Origin: Prorocentrum cordatum
Lineage: Eukaryota > Sar > Dinophyceae > Prorocentrales > Prorocentraceae
Assembly: GCA_963575745.1 (NCBI GenBank)
Contig: CAUYUJ010015738.1
Span: 2,501-66,500 of the forward strand
Reading direction: 5' to 3'
Length of the DNA stretch: 64,000 bases
Shown here: positions 10,432 through 21,500 of the stretch, one piece after another
Position numbering within the stretch: the first letter of the stretch is position 1
Layout of the letters: every line of letters begins with the position of its first letter
Translations under genes and position numbers: made by a program
Notes under the pieces: generated by a model
Databases searched by the model: none
What the model was told of the DNA's origin: nothing
Seen by the model: only the letters and a program-made list of their open reading frames with translations

Positions 10432-10466
10432 ATGCATCGGCGGGCCTCGGCGATGCATCGGCGGTG
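10432..10466. repeat. GATGCATCGGC short dispersed repeat
   Basis: Two copies of GCGATGCATCGGCG stand in tandem. The same motif occurs at 13097-13128 and, degenerate, inside the inverted-repeat element at 47898-48128. Confidence 0.7.
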
Positions 10467-10469
10467 CGG

Positions 10470-10990
10470 TGGGCTTGGCCTGAGTTGTTGTGGCAGTTCT
10501 TTGTGCTGTTGTTGTTCGTCTTGTTGCTGTTGTGGCCTGCGGCCTGCTGTTGCGCTGGTTGCTGGTGCTGTTGTTGTGATTGCTGCTGCTGGTGCTGTTG
10601 TTGGTGGTGCTGTTGCTTGGCTGGTTGCTGTTGCTCTTGTGGCTGCCGTTTGTTGTGCTTGTGTTGCTGTTTTGTGTGAGTGTGTGAGTGTGTGAGTGCG
10701 TGTGTGTTTGAGTGTGTGTGTGTGTGTGTGTTTTGAGAGTGTGTGTGTGCGCGTGTGTTTGAGTGTCTGTGTGTGTGAGTGCGTGTGCGTGTGTGTTGTA
10801 TGTGTGTATGTATGTGTGCGTGCGTGCGTGCGTCCGTGTGCCTGTGTGTGCGAGGGCGTTTGAGTGTGTGAGCGTGTATGTGTGAGTGTGTGTGTGTGAG
10901 TGTGTGTGTGTGTGTGTGTGCGTGTGTGGTGTCTGTGCGCGTGCTCGCGCGTGTCTGCGCGCACGTGTGTGCGCGCGTTTGTGCGCGCGC
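10470..10990. repeat. CTG/GTT array followed by (GT)n
   Basis: 10470-10680 is a degenerate CTG/GTT array related to 9345-9600. 10680-10990 is a long, imperfect GT/GTGC dinucleotide array. Poly-His/Thr frames on the minus strand are artefacts. Confidence 0.9.
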
Positions 10991-11009
10991 GTGCGCGTGC
11001 GACCGCTGG

Positions 11010-11765
11010 TTGTCGAGGCTCGGTCCTCGATCCTCGCATCGAGGGCCCTGGATCCTCGAGTCCAAGCATGGCGATCCCCGGATCTAGGATCCGAGGTGCT
11101 CGCAGATGCTCAAGGCCAAGATCTCGGGCCCTCGATCCGAGGATGGAAGATCGAGCCCGCTCGATGGCAGTCTGGGCCCGAGGGCGACGACGAGGGAGAT
11201 CGACGATCGCCGAGGCTCGACCCTCGATCCTCGGATCGCTATACCGAGGTCTTCGAGTCCAAGAGTGGCGATCCTCGGGCCCAGGATACAGGGCGCTCGG
11301 AGATGCTCGGAACCAAGATCTCGGATCCTCGAACGGGGGATCGAGCCTGCTTGGCGGCGGTGCGAGCCCGAGGACGGCGACGCGGGGGATCGAGGATCGC
11401 CGAGGCTCGACCCTCGATCCACGGATCGCGCACCCGAGATCTGCGAATCCAAGCGGCGATCCTCGGATCTAGGATGCAAGGCGCTCAGAGCTGCTCGGGC
11501 CCGAGATCTCGGATCCTCGGTCCGAGGGTCGAGGATCGAGCCTCCTTCGATGGCGGCCTGGGCCTGGCGACGGCGGCGGGGGCGATCGACGATCGCCGAG
11601 GCTCGACCTTTGATCCTCGGATCGCGAACCCGAGACCTTCAGGCCCAAGCCTGGCGATCCTCGGATCTAGGATCCAAGGTGCTCGAAGATGCTCGGACTC
11701 AAGATCTCGGATGCTCTATCCGAGGATGGAGGGTCGAGCCTGCTCGTTTGCTCGATCCTTGATCG
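11010..11765. repeat. Tandem repeat, unit about 190 bp, four copies
   Basis: The landmark CGAGGCTCG(A/G)(C/T)CCTCGATCC recurs at about 11023, 11211, 11401 and 11597, giving spacings of 188, 190 and 196 bp. Each unit also has GGATCTAGGAT, CAAGATCTCGGATCC and GATCGAGCCTGCT blocks in the same order. The units are rich in GATC and CTCGAG-like short palindromes. Frames across them are open but 188/190/196 are not multiples of three. Confidence 0.85.
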
Positions 11766-11974
11766 AGGATCGGCCGGCGAGAAGGGGGGGGGGCGCCCCG
11801 CGGCTCGGAGCGCCACTCGCGCGCCCTCGAACGCTCGCTTGGACCTTGAAATCAGGTCGGGCTCGAGCGCGTGCCCCGAGATGCTCGCGCGGCGCCCTCG
11901 CGGCGAAAGGCGCGGGGGCGCTTGGCCCGGGGCGCTCGTGCGCCAGGCGCCCGCCGCTCGCCGCCGCTCGGCTC

Positions 11975-13019
11975 TCAGGCGTTCTTCGGCGTCGACTTGT
12001 CGGCCTCTGGCTCGGCCTTCGCGTCGGCCTGGCTCTTCTCGGGCCCGCGCCGGCTGCGCATCTTGTCGCGGCCGTCGTGGATCTGAGCGAACTCTGCGAA
12101 ATTCGCGTTGATGCGCTGGTCGCAAGCAATTGTCTCGACTCGAAGTGGAGCTGCCTGTCGGCGCTCAGGAAGTCACGCGCGAAGAGTTTGTCTTCTGCTG
12201 GAGCTCGTTGGCCATGTCGGCGGCGCGCTTGGGGCCCCAGCGCCGCTTGACGACCGCGCGCGCGGTGGCTCGCGCGCGGTCGATGCCCTGCACCACGCCG
12301 TCGTCGCGGCACCGATGGACGAATTGCTTGGCCTTGCGGGGGGTCACCTCGAAGAGCTGATCGCTTGGCATGCCAGAGGAGAACTCCTCGGGCATCTTCT
12401 CGACGGGCTCGAAGCTCTTGTTGGTCGGCAGCACGAGGTCGTGGAGGTTGAGGAGCTCGGGAGGGATATCGGGGGGGGGCCTTGCCGACGCGCTCGGCGC
12501 GGGGGCCGAAGCCGAGGCGCCGCGCGCTCTCGGCGCCGATCTCGACGTCCTTCTCCATGGAGGGCTCGAGCATCTTCCACTTGAGGCTTCGCAGTATGTT
12601 TTGTAGAACAACGCCACCGCCAGCTGGACGCGCCCCTTGTCCCCCCCCGTTGAAGATGTGCCCGCGCTCGATGCTCTTGAGAGTGCCACCGTTGTAGACC
12701 ATCTCGACGGCGGCTTGCTGCGCGCTCGCCGACCACGAGGCGCTGTCCGCCTTGTAAAGAGAAAGAAAGACAGAAAAGCAAACAAAAAGGCCGTCATTCT
12801 CGCTGCGCCAGTGCCTTGCGCGCTTGATTGGCATTGGCGCATCTCGGCGATGGTGATATTGTCCGCGACGAAAGACAGCGCATCGAGGATCTTCTCGTTC
12901 TGCTTGGCCACGCGCTCGAGAATCTCGTTCGAGCTCGGGCGCGCGCTCTGGGTCGCGACCCCCTGCAGGGCCGCGACCTGCTGGGTCACCGCCTGGGCGC
13001 GCTCGGCGGCCTGGGACAT
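11975..13019 (-). CDS. Unrecognised conserved-looking protein, one intron, several frame breaks
   Basis: ATG 13019 opens a helical N-terminus (MSQAAERAQAVTQQVAALQG, then NEILERVAKQNEKILDALS). A candidate 71-bp intron (12751-12821) follows. Coding-like sequence then continues (SASAQQAAVEMVYNGGTLKS) but shifts frame at a C8 run (~12641), an A4 (~12607), a G8 run (~12473) and near 12140, before ending CDQRINANFAEFAQIHDGRD ... STPKNA and TGA 11975-11977. Residue composition and a sensible terminus argue for real coding history. The breaks mean a pseudogene or indel errors. No domain is recognised. Confidence 0.5.
12751..12821 (-). other. Candidate GC-AG intron
   Basis: On the minus strand the 3' end has a long pyrimidine tract (CTTTCTTTCTCTTTACAAG) before an AG|G acceptor, and the 5' side can use AGC|GCGCAAGG as a GC donor. 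Removal joins two coding-like frames in phase 0. Non-canonical GC donors and AG|G acceptors are established for dinoflagellates. The acceptor is convincing; the donor is one of several possibilities. Confidence 0.5.
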
Positions 13020-13096
13020 GGCTGAGGCTCGCGACACACTGGGGGCAACGATGTGTGGGGGGGGGACAGGCACTGGGGGGGGAAACGTCGACTTGG

Positions 13097-13128
13097 AATC
13101 GGCGATGCATCGCCGATGCATCGGCAAT
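13097..13128. repeat. GATGCATCGGC short dispersed repeat
   Basis: GGCGATGCATCGCCGATGCATCGGC is self-complementary and matches the motif at 10432-10466. Confidence 0.7.
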
Positions 13129-13339
13129 GGGCGCCCATCGTTAATCCGCACGATCCTGGGCAGGTTCGGGCTATCGAACCACTCTCTGCGATCAATGGGC
13201 GATAGGGGATCAATGCGCCCCCTTATGCCTTATCCCTCCCTATCGTTGCCCCAGGGGGAGGTGCAGCTCACTGCCTCGAAGGAGCTCGAAAGCTTGGAGT
13301 CTCAGACACTCGAAGAAGCTCGATCCTGGGCAGTTGCCG

Positions 13340-13851
13340 GGGGGGAAGAGGAGGAGGAGGAGGAGGAGGGGGAAAAGGAAAAGGAAGGGGAGGAAGAGGA
13401 AGAGGAGGGGCCACGACCCGTGTTAGGAATGCGTTCAACAAGTAACTCCAATGCTCCGCCTGCTCGAGGAACGCATGTAACTTCAAAATCCAATCGGTCC
13501 CCATGGCCCTGCCACACATTCCTGACTCGGGAACGGCTGAGAAAGTGATAGTCCCATGGCCATGCCGCACGTTCGTGATTGCGGAAGCTGAAATGGTGAG
13601 ACCACCATTGCCATGCTCAGCGTGTTTGATCATGTTGCTAGTCAACATCATATGATTACAACTTCGATTCGCAAGTGCCCCCGGCGATTATCAAATTCAG
13701 CCTCCGCGCCCATGATAGAAAAAATAGAGGGGGTAAGGTGGGGATGATTCATTTTCGGGGGCGCTCGGTTCGTGGCCTTCGATTCGCCCCTTATACGAGG
13801 CCCCCAAGCTCAGAGATGCTACAAAACGGAAGTATGTCGTCGCCGTCGTTT

Positions 13852-13905
<54 letters not shown>

Positions 13906-13920
13906 TCGTTTGAGCTGCCT
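13340..13920. repeat. Purine (GGA)n and (TCG)n tracts; no gene
   Basis: 13344-13412 is a GGA/GAA purine tract and 13846-13910 is nearly pure (TCG)n. Between them (13412-13840) I see no supported gene; the open frames have no protein-like content. Confidence 0.8.
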
Positions 13921-13960
13921 GCCATCGCGCGTCGCCCCCGCGATGCGAGACGCGCAGCTG

Positions 13961-14032
13961 GGCGGCCACATGCGAACCCTACCCCACACCCCCCGCACGA
14001 CTTCTAAAGGAAACAGTTCGCATGTGGCCGCC
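13961..14032. repeat. Perfect 17-bp inverted repeat (hairpin)
   Basis: GGCGGCCACATGCGAAC at 13961-13977 is exactly reverse-complemented at 14016-14032, with a 38-bp loop containing a C-rich stretch. It could be a small foldback element or a hairpin. Confidence 0.75.
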
Positions 14033-14205
14033 GAGCAATTCTGCACCCGCCAGAGCCCGGGCCACGACACGCGAAACACCATCGAGCTCGGCCCCCCCCC
14101 CGCCGATGACCTGGGCCACCGCCCCTCTTTCCTGAGCTATCCTGTTCGTGCCCTCCTCCTCCTGCTCTTGCCACTTCTCTAGAGGAACCAAGAATGACAT
14201 TAGCA

Positions 14206-14352
14206 TGAGAACTCGGAGGTTCGCGCAAATTTCTCGGATCGGCGCTGGACTCCCCTGGCGGCGCCTTCGGCGCCGCCTTTGGCGCGCTCCGCGCGCCAGG
14301 GAGGGGGGTCCAGCGCCGATCCGAGAAATCCGCGCGGACCTCAGAGTTTTTC
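14206..14352. mobile_element. Foldback MITE-like family, copy 1
   Basis: The arms are long inverted repeats: AACTCGGAGGTTCGCGC then TTTCTCGGATCGGCGCTGGA on the left, and the reverse complement ending CGCGCGGACCTCAGAGTT on the right. The GC-rich centre has GGCGCC palindromes. Related copies are at 28106-28262, 37614-37733, 42022-42152 and 42180-42290. It has no coding capacity. Confidence 0.8.
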
Positions 14353-15000
14353 CCTACCTAGGCTCTGCCTAGAAGGGTTCTTGCTCGGTGTGCTTAACGG
14401 GCCGGGCAGTGGGGCTCGCCCCAGGCGGTTCCCCCAGGATCCGCCCCGCGGTTCCCCAAGTTACGTCCCCTTACCTTAGCGTTGCTTAGCTCATCTTAGC
14501 TTAGCCTAGATTAACTTAGCTAAGCTTAGCTTAGCCTAGCCTAGCTTAGCTTAGCTTCGCCTAGCCTAGCCTAGCCTAGCCTAGCTTAGCTTAGCTTAGC
14601 TCGGCTCAGCTTAGCTTACCCTCGCCTAGCCTAGCTTAGCTTAGTTTAGCTTAGCTCAGCTTAGCGCAGCATTATCATAGCATAACATAGCACAGCATCG
14701 CATAGCATAGCGCAGCATAGCATAGCGCAGCATAGCATAGCATAGCATAGCATATCATAGCGCAGCATAGCGCATCATAGCATAGCATAGGTTAGCTTAG
14801 CTTAGCATAACACAGCGCAGCATATCATAGCATGTAGGTGTAGATGTAAATGTAGATGTAGATGCCGGTGTAGATGTACGTGTATATGTAGATGTAGATG
14901 TGAATATCGCTGTTGATGTTGATGTGGATGTAGATGTAGATGTAGGTGTAGATGTTACTGTTGCTGTCGGTGTAGATGTAGATGTTACTGTCCTAGATGC
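14346..15000. repeat. Composite element with TTAGC/CATAG satellite, copy 1
   Basis: A unique head (14346-14478, CCTACCTAGGCTCTGCCTAG ... GGATCCGCCCCGCGGTTCCC) leads into (TTAGC)n (14480-14660) and then (CATAG/CGCAG)n (14665-14825). The head and the order of the two satellites recur inverted at 47232-47745. 14826-15000 is a separate hexamer array (GTAGAT)n. Confidence 0.8.
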
Positions 15001-15002
15001 TC

Positions 15003-18000
15003 CATCTCCTAGGTAGGGTCGCACTGGGATAATTATGTTTATGTCATCGTTCGTTCCCCCATTCCACCCCACCGTAACTGGGTCAGATCAAGCACGCGCG
15101 AGTTACATTGGAGACTACGGCCACGCGTGGTACATTAGAGACTTTGGTCGCTTCGCATGGCTTCATCACCAGTGAAGTGGCATCGAGTATCGCTCTCTGG
15201 TGTTAACATTCTCTCCTGTGCGACCTCCCTGGCCAAGACAACTCGCCTCGGGATCGATTCTGGGTGGGAGTCCAGATTTTGTTTGCAGCCCCGCTCAGCC
15301 ATGGTGAGGAGAACGAGGGGCTGACAACACATGCTGCAAGACGGCGACCTCTTCGGCAGGACGGCGCTCCCTGCCCGGCAGCGACCTGCACAAGCAAAGT
15401 GGAAAGCTGACTCTCTCTCTCCTCTCTCCACCTGAGCAGAAAAACAAATGCTGCGGGGCGGCGACAGGGAGGCCAAGGACGGAGAGGCGCAGGGCCAGAA
15501 CGGGAAGCGCATGCCTGACGAGCTTCGCAAGGAAACTGCCCCTATACCACCAGACCTTCCTCTTCCACTTGTCCGCCCTCCTCCTCCTCCTGCCAGCCTC
15601 CTCCTGCTAACCATCCTCATCATCATAAGCCTCCTTTTCCTCCACCTGCTGTATCCTTGATGTCTTGCGACGGCAGCGTGTTTTCCAGTGCAAGCTTTCA
15701 GAAGGAGTCCTGTCTGCCAAGCACTGGGTGGTAGCGGGGGCGGTAACAACGGCGCAGCGGCAACACACAGTGATGCACACAATGTGCGCATCAAGAGGGG
15801 AGATTTCACAATCATGGACTCTGCGGCCTGTGCCCGGTTCACTTCGGAAGCTGAACTTGCAAGTAGTGGTCCGACGCGTCTGCAATCTCATTAATCTCCG
15901 CCAGCCTAGCACGTATTCCGAAATGCGAGCGTGCAACATGAACTCTAGCCGCAATGCATGATAGTGTTCGCAGGCGTGCCTAAATGTACCAAACACTTCA
16001 GCCTTCTCACACCGTGAAGAATACACCTCCCGAGCGCCAATGCAACACCGTGTTTCTACCTCAGCTGGTCGGGCATTCAAACAAATATGCCAGAACTCGT
16101 CCACGCGGCTGTGCCAAAGTCGGATGGTGGAGCTATCTGCGGTAATATAACAGGTGCCACATCTGTCCTCCGCCCCCACCTGCTGCTCCTCATCATTTTC
16201 CTCCCTCTTCTCCTCCTCTCGGCCACTCGCGCGCGATGCCGAGGTCCGCCTCGGAACGAGCGCGCCTCTTTCCACAGCCGCGATGAAGAACCGCGGCGAA
16301 ATTGTGAGAACCGTCCAGCGCCCGAAATCTTCAAAAAACATTCACGCACTCCTCCTGCCCCTCCTCTTCCTCTTCCCAATCCTCCTCCCCCTCCCCCTCC
16401 TCTGCTCCCCTCCTTCCTGTCTCCCCCCCACTCCCGCCCTCCCATCACCCCGCTCCCAGCCCTCTTTCTTCACCATGCTTGTGCTCCTTCTCCGCCTCCC
16501 CCCGGGCTCCTCTTTCTGCGACTTCGCCCTGTCTGGTCTCCAATTGCACGATGATGCTCTCCTGGTTCCCCCGAACCTGTGGTGTGCGCACGCGCCCCCC
16601 CTCCCGCATGTGGTTCTCCACGCACCGGGAATTACAAATGTTGGTGCTTCGTGAACTGTCCAGACGGGCCATTTTCGGACTTTGACAGACAAAGTGTGCC
16701 AGCTGCAGCGTTGGCCACATGTTAACTGTTCATTTGTCTTTTACACATGTTATGCTGACTCTGGGGCGGTGGCCGCGTAGGCAGCACGCGTGCACCGCCC
16801 GCCCGGAGCAAGACCGAACGAACCGAGAACGGTAGAAGCGAAGCTGGCCGACGACGACCCTTTCCTCCCCCCCCTTCCCACCCATCGATGTGTGCGTGCA
16901 CCCGCGGGGGCTGTATCCCGCAATCTGCACCCTCCAGGCACAGCGCTGGCAGCCGTGCAACGTCGGAAACGTGTCGCAACGATCGTACGGTGGCCCGTCT
17001 CAATTTGAGCAAGTGCGCATTGCGAAAACCACAGAGACACTCCGGTAGAGCAGCGCTCGGTGGTGAACAAAAGCAGAACTTCCACTTTTCCTCCTCGTCC
17101 TCCCCACTCCCTGCTCATCCTGCTCGTCGATCGCCTCTGCATCCCACCCGCCCTCCTCCCTCTCCCCCTCCTCCTCTCCTCCCCCCCGCCTTCATCCACC
17201 CCCATCCTCCTCCCCCTCCTTCCCTTTTTCCTCCCCCATCGTCCTTCCACATTCCACTAATCCTCTTTTTCTTTGCTATCATCCCACGCATCGTCATCGC
17301 CTAGTGCCTCATTTCCATAAGTTCCATTGTGTTTGTCCTCCTCCTCTGGTCCCTATTTCTCATCCTCGTCCTGCTCCTGCTTGTGCCTCGTCGTGTTGCT
17401 GATTCTCACCCTCCCCCGCTTCATCCGCTCCCTTTTTTTACATGCCCTTGCAGCTCCTCCGCATCCTCCTCCTGTTTCTGCTCTTCCTTCTGCTCCTCCT
17501 TGTCCACGCCACGTCTTGGCCATCGTTTTCGTCCACGCCCTGCTCATCGTCCTCGTCCACGTCTTAGTCCTTGTCCTCGTCATCCTCTTCCGCTGCTATT
17601 CATCCTCGTCCGTGTCTTGTCCTGCTTGTCACCGTTCCTACCCTCGGCCAGCTCAACAATCTATCCGCTGCTCCACCAGAAGCTCGTCAGAGCTAATCTC
17701 CGTCGTCCCCGACCCAAGGACCGAGCGCGAGCCCCCAAGGGGCCGCCCGAGAACCGCCCCGAGACCACAGAGAGGCCGCCAGCGGCCTTGAGTGTTGCAG
17801 GCGCTGGTGAGGGCAGACGAGACCGAAGGGGCTGCGTCTTTGATAGAGCTATTCCACGGCTCCCTCTCTTGTGTATCACTCGTGGTGGTTCAACTCCTTT
17901 GATTGCATCGCATGCTACATTCTGGTTCAGGCATTAGAGCGTGTCCCGTACATATAGTATTAGGGCAAACAAACATGGCAATGCACTCGCGACTGTCAAC

Positions 18001-18350
18001 TCATCAACTCACACTGAGGCCAACGAAACTTGCGCCACCTTTTATGTCGTCAGTGGCAAATGCACAACACGAGACCGAATCTCATCGAATGCCCCTGGAG
18101 GAGCGTTATCACCTCGGTGGTATGCAGGGAAGTCACGACGCCTAGCGCCCGCAGCGCTGCGATCCCGTTTTGCGGCCTGTGCCGCGCGCGGTCGCCGCCG
18201 TCGTCGGCAGCGCGCCCTCTGCCAACAGCCGCAGATGTTGTGGGAGCGTTGAGGCCCGAGCCAGGCCCGTCACGATCCGCTCGCAGCGCGCCATGCCGCG
18301 GCGCGGAAGAGCGACGAGCACCGGGGCGCGCTTAGCGCCCCCGCGGCGCA
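15003..18350. other. Pyrimidine-rich, no supported gene
   Basis: The plus strand has long degenerate CTCCTC/CCTCGTC tracts (15540-15660, 16170-16500, 17080-17640). 17330-17640 resembles the tracts at 22190-22340 and 25015-25290. The frames are long because of this composition. One 244-codon frame is listed separately with low confidence. Confidence 0.6.
15607..16341 (-). CDS. Possible hypothetical protein
   Basis: A 244-codon open frame has a balanced composition in its middle (IRLWHSRVDEFWHICLNARP and EYVLGWRRLMRLQTRR) and many Cys. Against it: competing open frames in the same region, low-complexity ends and no recognised motif. I list it only because the central 130 residues lack the bias seen in the surrounding shadows. 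Confidence 0.2.
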   Translation of the reverse strand: MFFEDFGRWTVLTISPRFFIAAVERGALVPRRTSASRASGREEEKREENDEEQQVGAEDRCGTCYITADSSTIRLWHSRVDEFWHICLNARPAEVETRCCIGAREVYSSRCEKAEVFGTFRHACEHYHALRLEFMLHARISEYVLGWRRLMRLQTRRTTTCKFSFRSEPGTGRRVHDCEISPLDAHIVCITVCCRCAVVTAPATTQCLADRTPSESLHWKTRCRRKTSRIQQVEEKEAYDDEDG

Positions 18351-18359
18351 CCCGACGCA

Positions 18360-18528
18360 GATGAAGGGGCCATGGGACACACAAATAAATACACACAAAT
18401 AACAAGATTCCCCATATTTTCCTGTATTTTTTTGGTTTTTGTCTCCCCCTCCACTTCCCATATTTTCCCATGTTTTCCTGGGGATCGACGATTAATTGTG
18501 TCTGTATGTTTTTTCCCCTTCTGACCGA
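18360..18528 (+). repeat. Dispersed element with CCCATATTTTCC core, copy 1
   Basis: AGGGGCCATGGGACACACAAATAAATACACACAAATAACAAGATTCCCC leads into CACTTCCCATATTTTCCCATG and TCGACGATTAATTGTGTCTGT (described in pieces). Pieces recur at 47745-47880 and 48302-48345, and the ACACAAATAAATA part at 46925-47005. The AT-rich core stands out from the GC-rich surroundings. Confidence 0.75.
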
Positions 18529-21500
18529 CGCAGATCTCTATCCAATCCTCAGAAGCCCCCCCGGAGGCTAGGGTGCCAGCCTGCACGCGTCCCAACGTCA
18601 TCGCGCGGTGCTCGAGGTCGTCGCGCTCCATCGTGGCGCCCGCGATTCTGTTCGCGGTCGCGGCGAGGTTCGGGTCATGGTATACGATGGCGGGCGTTGC
18701 GTGCTAAGCCTCGCGCGAGCTCCTCTATCCAAATCATCTTGGCCCATTCAGCTACCAGAGGTCCGCGAGCGGGCGCGGCTGCGCCGCGACGCGTGGCAGG
18801 AGGCCGACAAATGTCATTAACTGGTCAGTCAGTCGAGACTGTTCTGGGAAATATCCCAAAAATGGCCCCGCATTGCTCTTGGCCCCCGCTGCTTCGCCAA
18901 CGAGGAAGCTCCACAAGTCATATAGATGGGCCACCCCCGCCCCCCTAACAAATTGGGCAGAGGGCGGCGATTGCCAAGGGTCTCTTTCCTCCTTCCGTGT
19001 TTTTCCCTAGTCTCCTCCTCCTCCCCGCGCCCCCCCCCCCCCGCCGCGCTCCATCTGTGAGCGATTTGCGCATGCATTCCCCATGCGAGGGCGTCGCGCG
19101 TCGATTCCCTCCGCGGGGGAATCGCCCTCGAATGCCTCCCGCGGGCGGCGGGGCACCGAGCGACATGCGAGGCGGGAGCGCCGTGTAACTGCCCCCCGAC
19201 CGCCGTCCTTTTTCACCCTCGCCCCAAATCTCCCCCCCCCCATCCCGCCCCCCATCCCGCCCCCCTGTTCCCCCTTTTCCTCCTCTCCTCGCCGCCGCCT
19301 CGCGAGCCTGGCTGTCGTCGCCCCCCCCCCCCCCGCGCCCCCCCGCGCCCCCGCCGCCGCTTCCGGCCGCCCCCCCCCCCGCGCAGGTCGCCGCGCTGTT
19401 CGCGCGCCGACACAGACATCCGGCTCGCGCGTCAGACTCCTCCGAAGCCGCCCCGGACGACCGACGGCCCAGAATCGCGGCCGCGCTGGCATCCCCCCCC
19501 CCCCGCCCTTCCTCGCCCGCGCCCTTCCCCCGCCCTCTGCAGCCCCCCCATCCTTCGCAGGGCGGGCCGCCGCCGCCCGCCGCGGCGCGGCGACCGCGGG
19601 GCGCCCCGCAGAGCGGGCCACTGCCCCCCGTCGTCAGCGAAGGAAGCGCGAGAAAGGCCAGCAGAGGCGGCCCCACTGCGTCGGCCGTGCGTCCACGCCC
19701 GCGGCCTCGGGGGGCCCTCCCGCTCGCCGCCCCGATCTTCAGAACATGTTTTTTTGTTTTTGTTTTTTTTCAGCGTCGCCCATGAGATCGGGCTTCGCGC
19801 CGATGCGCGGGCGGGCGCTAGAGACCGCGGGCGCCGCGCTTCCGCCGTGCGAGCTGAATCAGGGGAAATGGGCCTGCAGTCCGCGGGTTGACCCCCCCCC
19901 GCCGCCGGGCGCGGCGACGACGGCCCGGGTCGCCCGCGATGGATCGGGCGAGTAGCCGAGCAGCTTGCCCCCCTGGCCTGGCGCGGCCTCCGCGGCCCAG
20001 GCTTGCGGCTGAAATGCGGCTCGCGGTCGGCAGCGGCCCTGGGTCGCGCCGCTCTCTTCGGCCGCGCGTCGGCGGCGGCGGCAGCCCCGATGAATCAGCA
20101 TAGCCAGGAAGACGCATCCGCTGCAGAATCGCGCGGAGCACGTAATCGGCCCGCGTCGCGAAGCACGCGGCGAAGCGCGCGCGGCGCTCGACCTCCGAGA
20201 TTATCCAGGGGCGGGCCCGTCGGAGGAGTTGACCGGGATGAGCCCTGATTCGAACGGCCGCCCTCTGCGCCGGGCTCGACGGCGGGCCGCGCGGTGCGCG
20301 TCTGAGGGGGGCCGCCGGGGCCGGGCTGGCCAGGGGGGCTTGCGTCGCTATGCTCAGTCACGGCAGCCTCGCTCTTGCCCGAAGGCAACTGGCGCTGGCG
20401 ATAGGGGCGCCGCCAGGGTTGAGAACGGCCGCTTCGCCCCTGCTAATGGCCAGCGGCGCTGTAAGCGTTGTCTCCGCAGCGACTTCTCGACGTTCTCGAC
20501 GACGGGGGTCGTCGCGCTGATCTCGGAGCTCGCGGGGGCCGCGCTGCAGCGACAGGTCCCCCGAGCAGCTCTCTTGCCGAGCGTCGTCGCGGAACTCCAG
20601 CGCCAAGACCCGACGCGTCGCCTCCCGCGACCAGCCGCGGTCGACCGCATGTCGACGGTGCAATCGAAGATTGGGCGCTGCATGTAATTACTTGTAGACG
20701 CGCGCATCGCGCCGTTCTATCCAGCCCCTCTCGGCCAAGCGTTCGTCGTGAGTCAGCGAGTCGGGGTGGCGCCTTGCCGCAGCGATCGCAGCTGCTGGGC
20801 CTCGTCGCGGCGCCCATGGAACCTGGCGCGGGGCTCCTCCTCATCGCGTGGGGCTGCTGCCCAGGCTAGACTACCTCTCTTCAGATGGAGGCAGAGGTTC
20901 CAAAAGCTTCGCGCGCGAGGCCCGCTGTCCGACAGCCTGGATTGACGCGTGGGGCGGCAGCAAAGTTTGATTCTGGGACGGCATCCACTCGATCGCCTCG
21001 TTGCTTCTTTGACGGCTTGTGACTGCCACCGCTCGACAAGGCGTGCTCGGCTCAATCAGCCAAGGACTGACTCGCGTCCCTCTGGCGCTGCAGCCTTCAT
21101 CGAGTTCATCGATCTTCTCCGCCGCCGGCGTGCTAGCTGGGTCTCACTGAAGATACCCGAAGGGAAACTGCACGGCACCAAAACGATCACACTGGAGACA
21201 TCCACTCTGGCTCAAGATTGTGGCCGCCACCAAAGCGACCCTAAGATTCCAAACTACCTCAACTACTTGCCTGCAGAGGCTTCCCTCGAACGAAGCCTCA
21301 ACATTGTGGCCGCCACCAAAGCGACCCTGAGGAGCGTGCTAGCTGGGTCTCCTGGGCGGGAAGATCTGCCGCCGCCGCTGCTTGCATGGCAGGCCTGGCC
21401 TGGCGAGCAGGGTGACGCGTCCCAGGTCCGTCTGCGCCCGGCGGCCCGAGAGGCCCCAGAGCTCGACGGCATCGTGCCCGCGTCTCGAGATGCAGGCGTC

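Noticed and set aside
10880-11087. Cys/Val-rich plus-strand frame
   Set aside because: Translation of the GT dinucleotide array.
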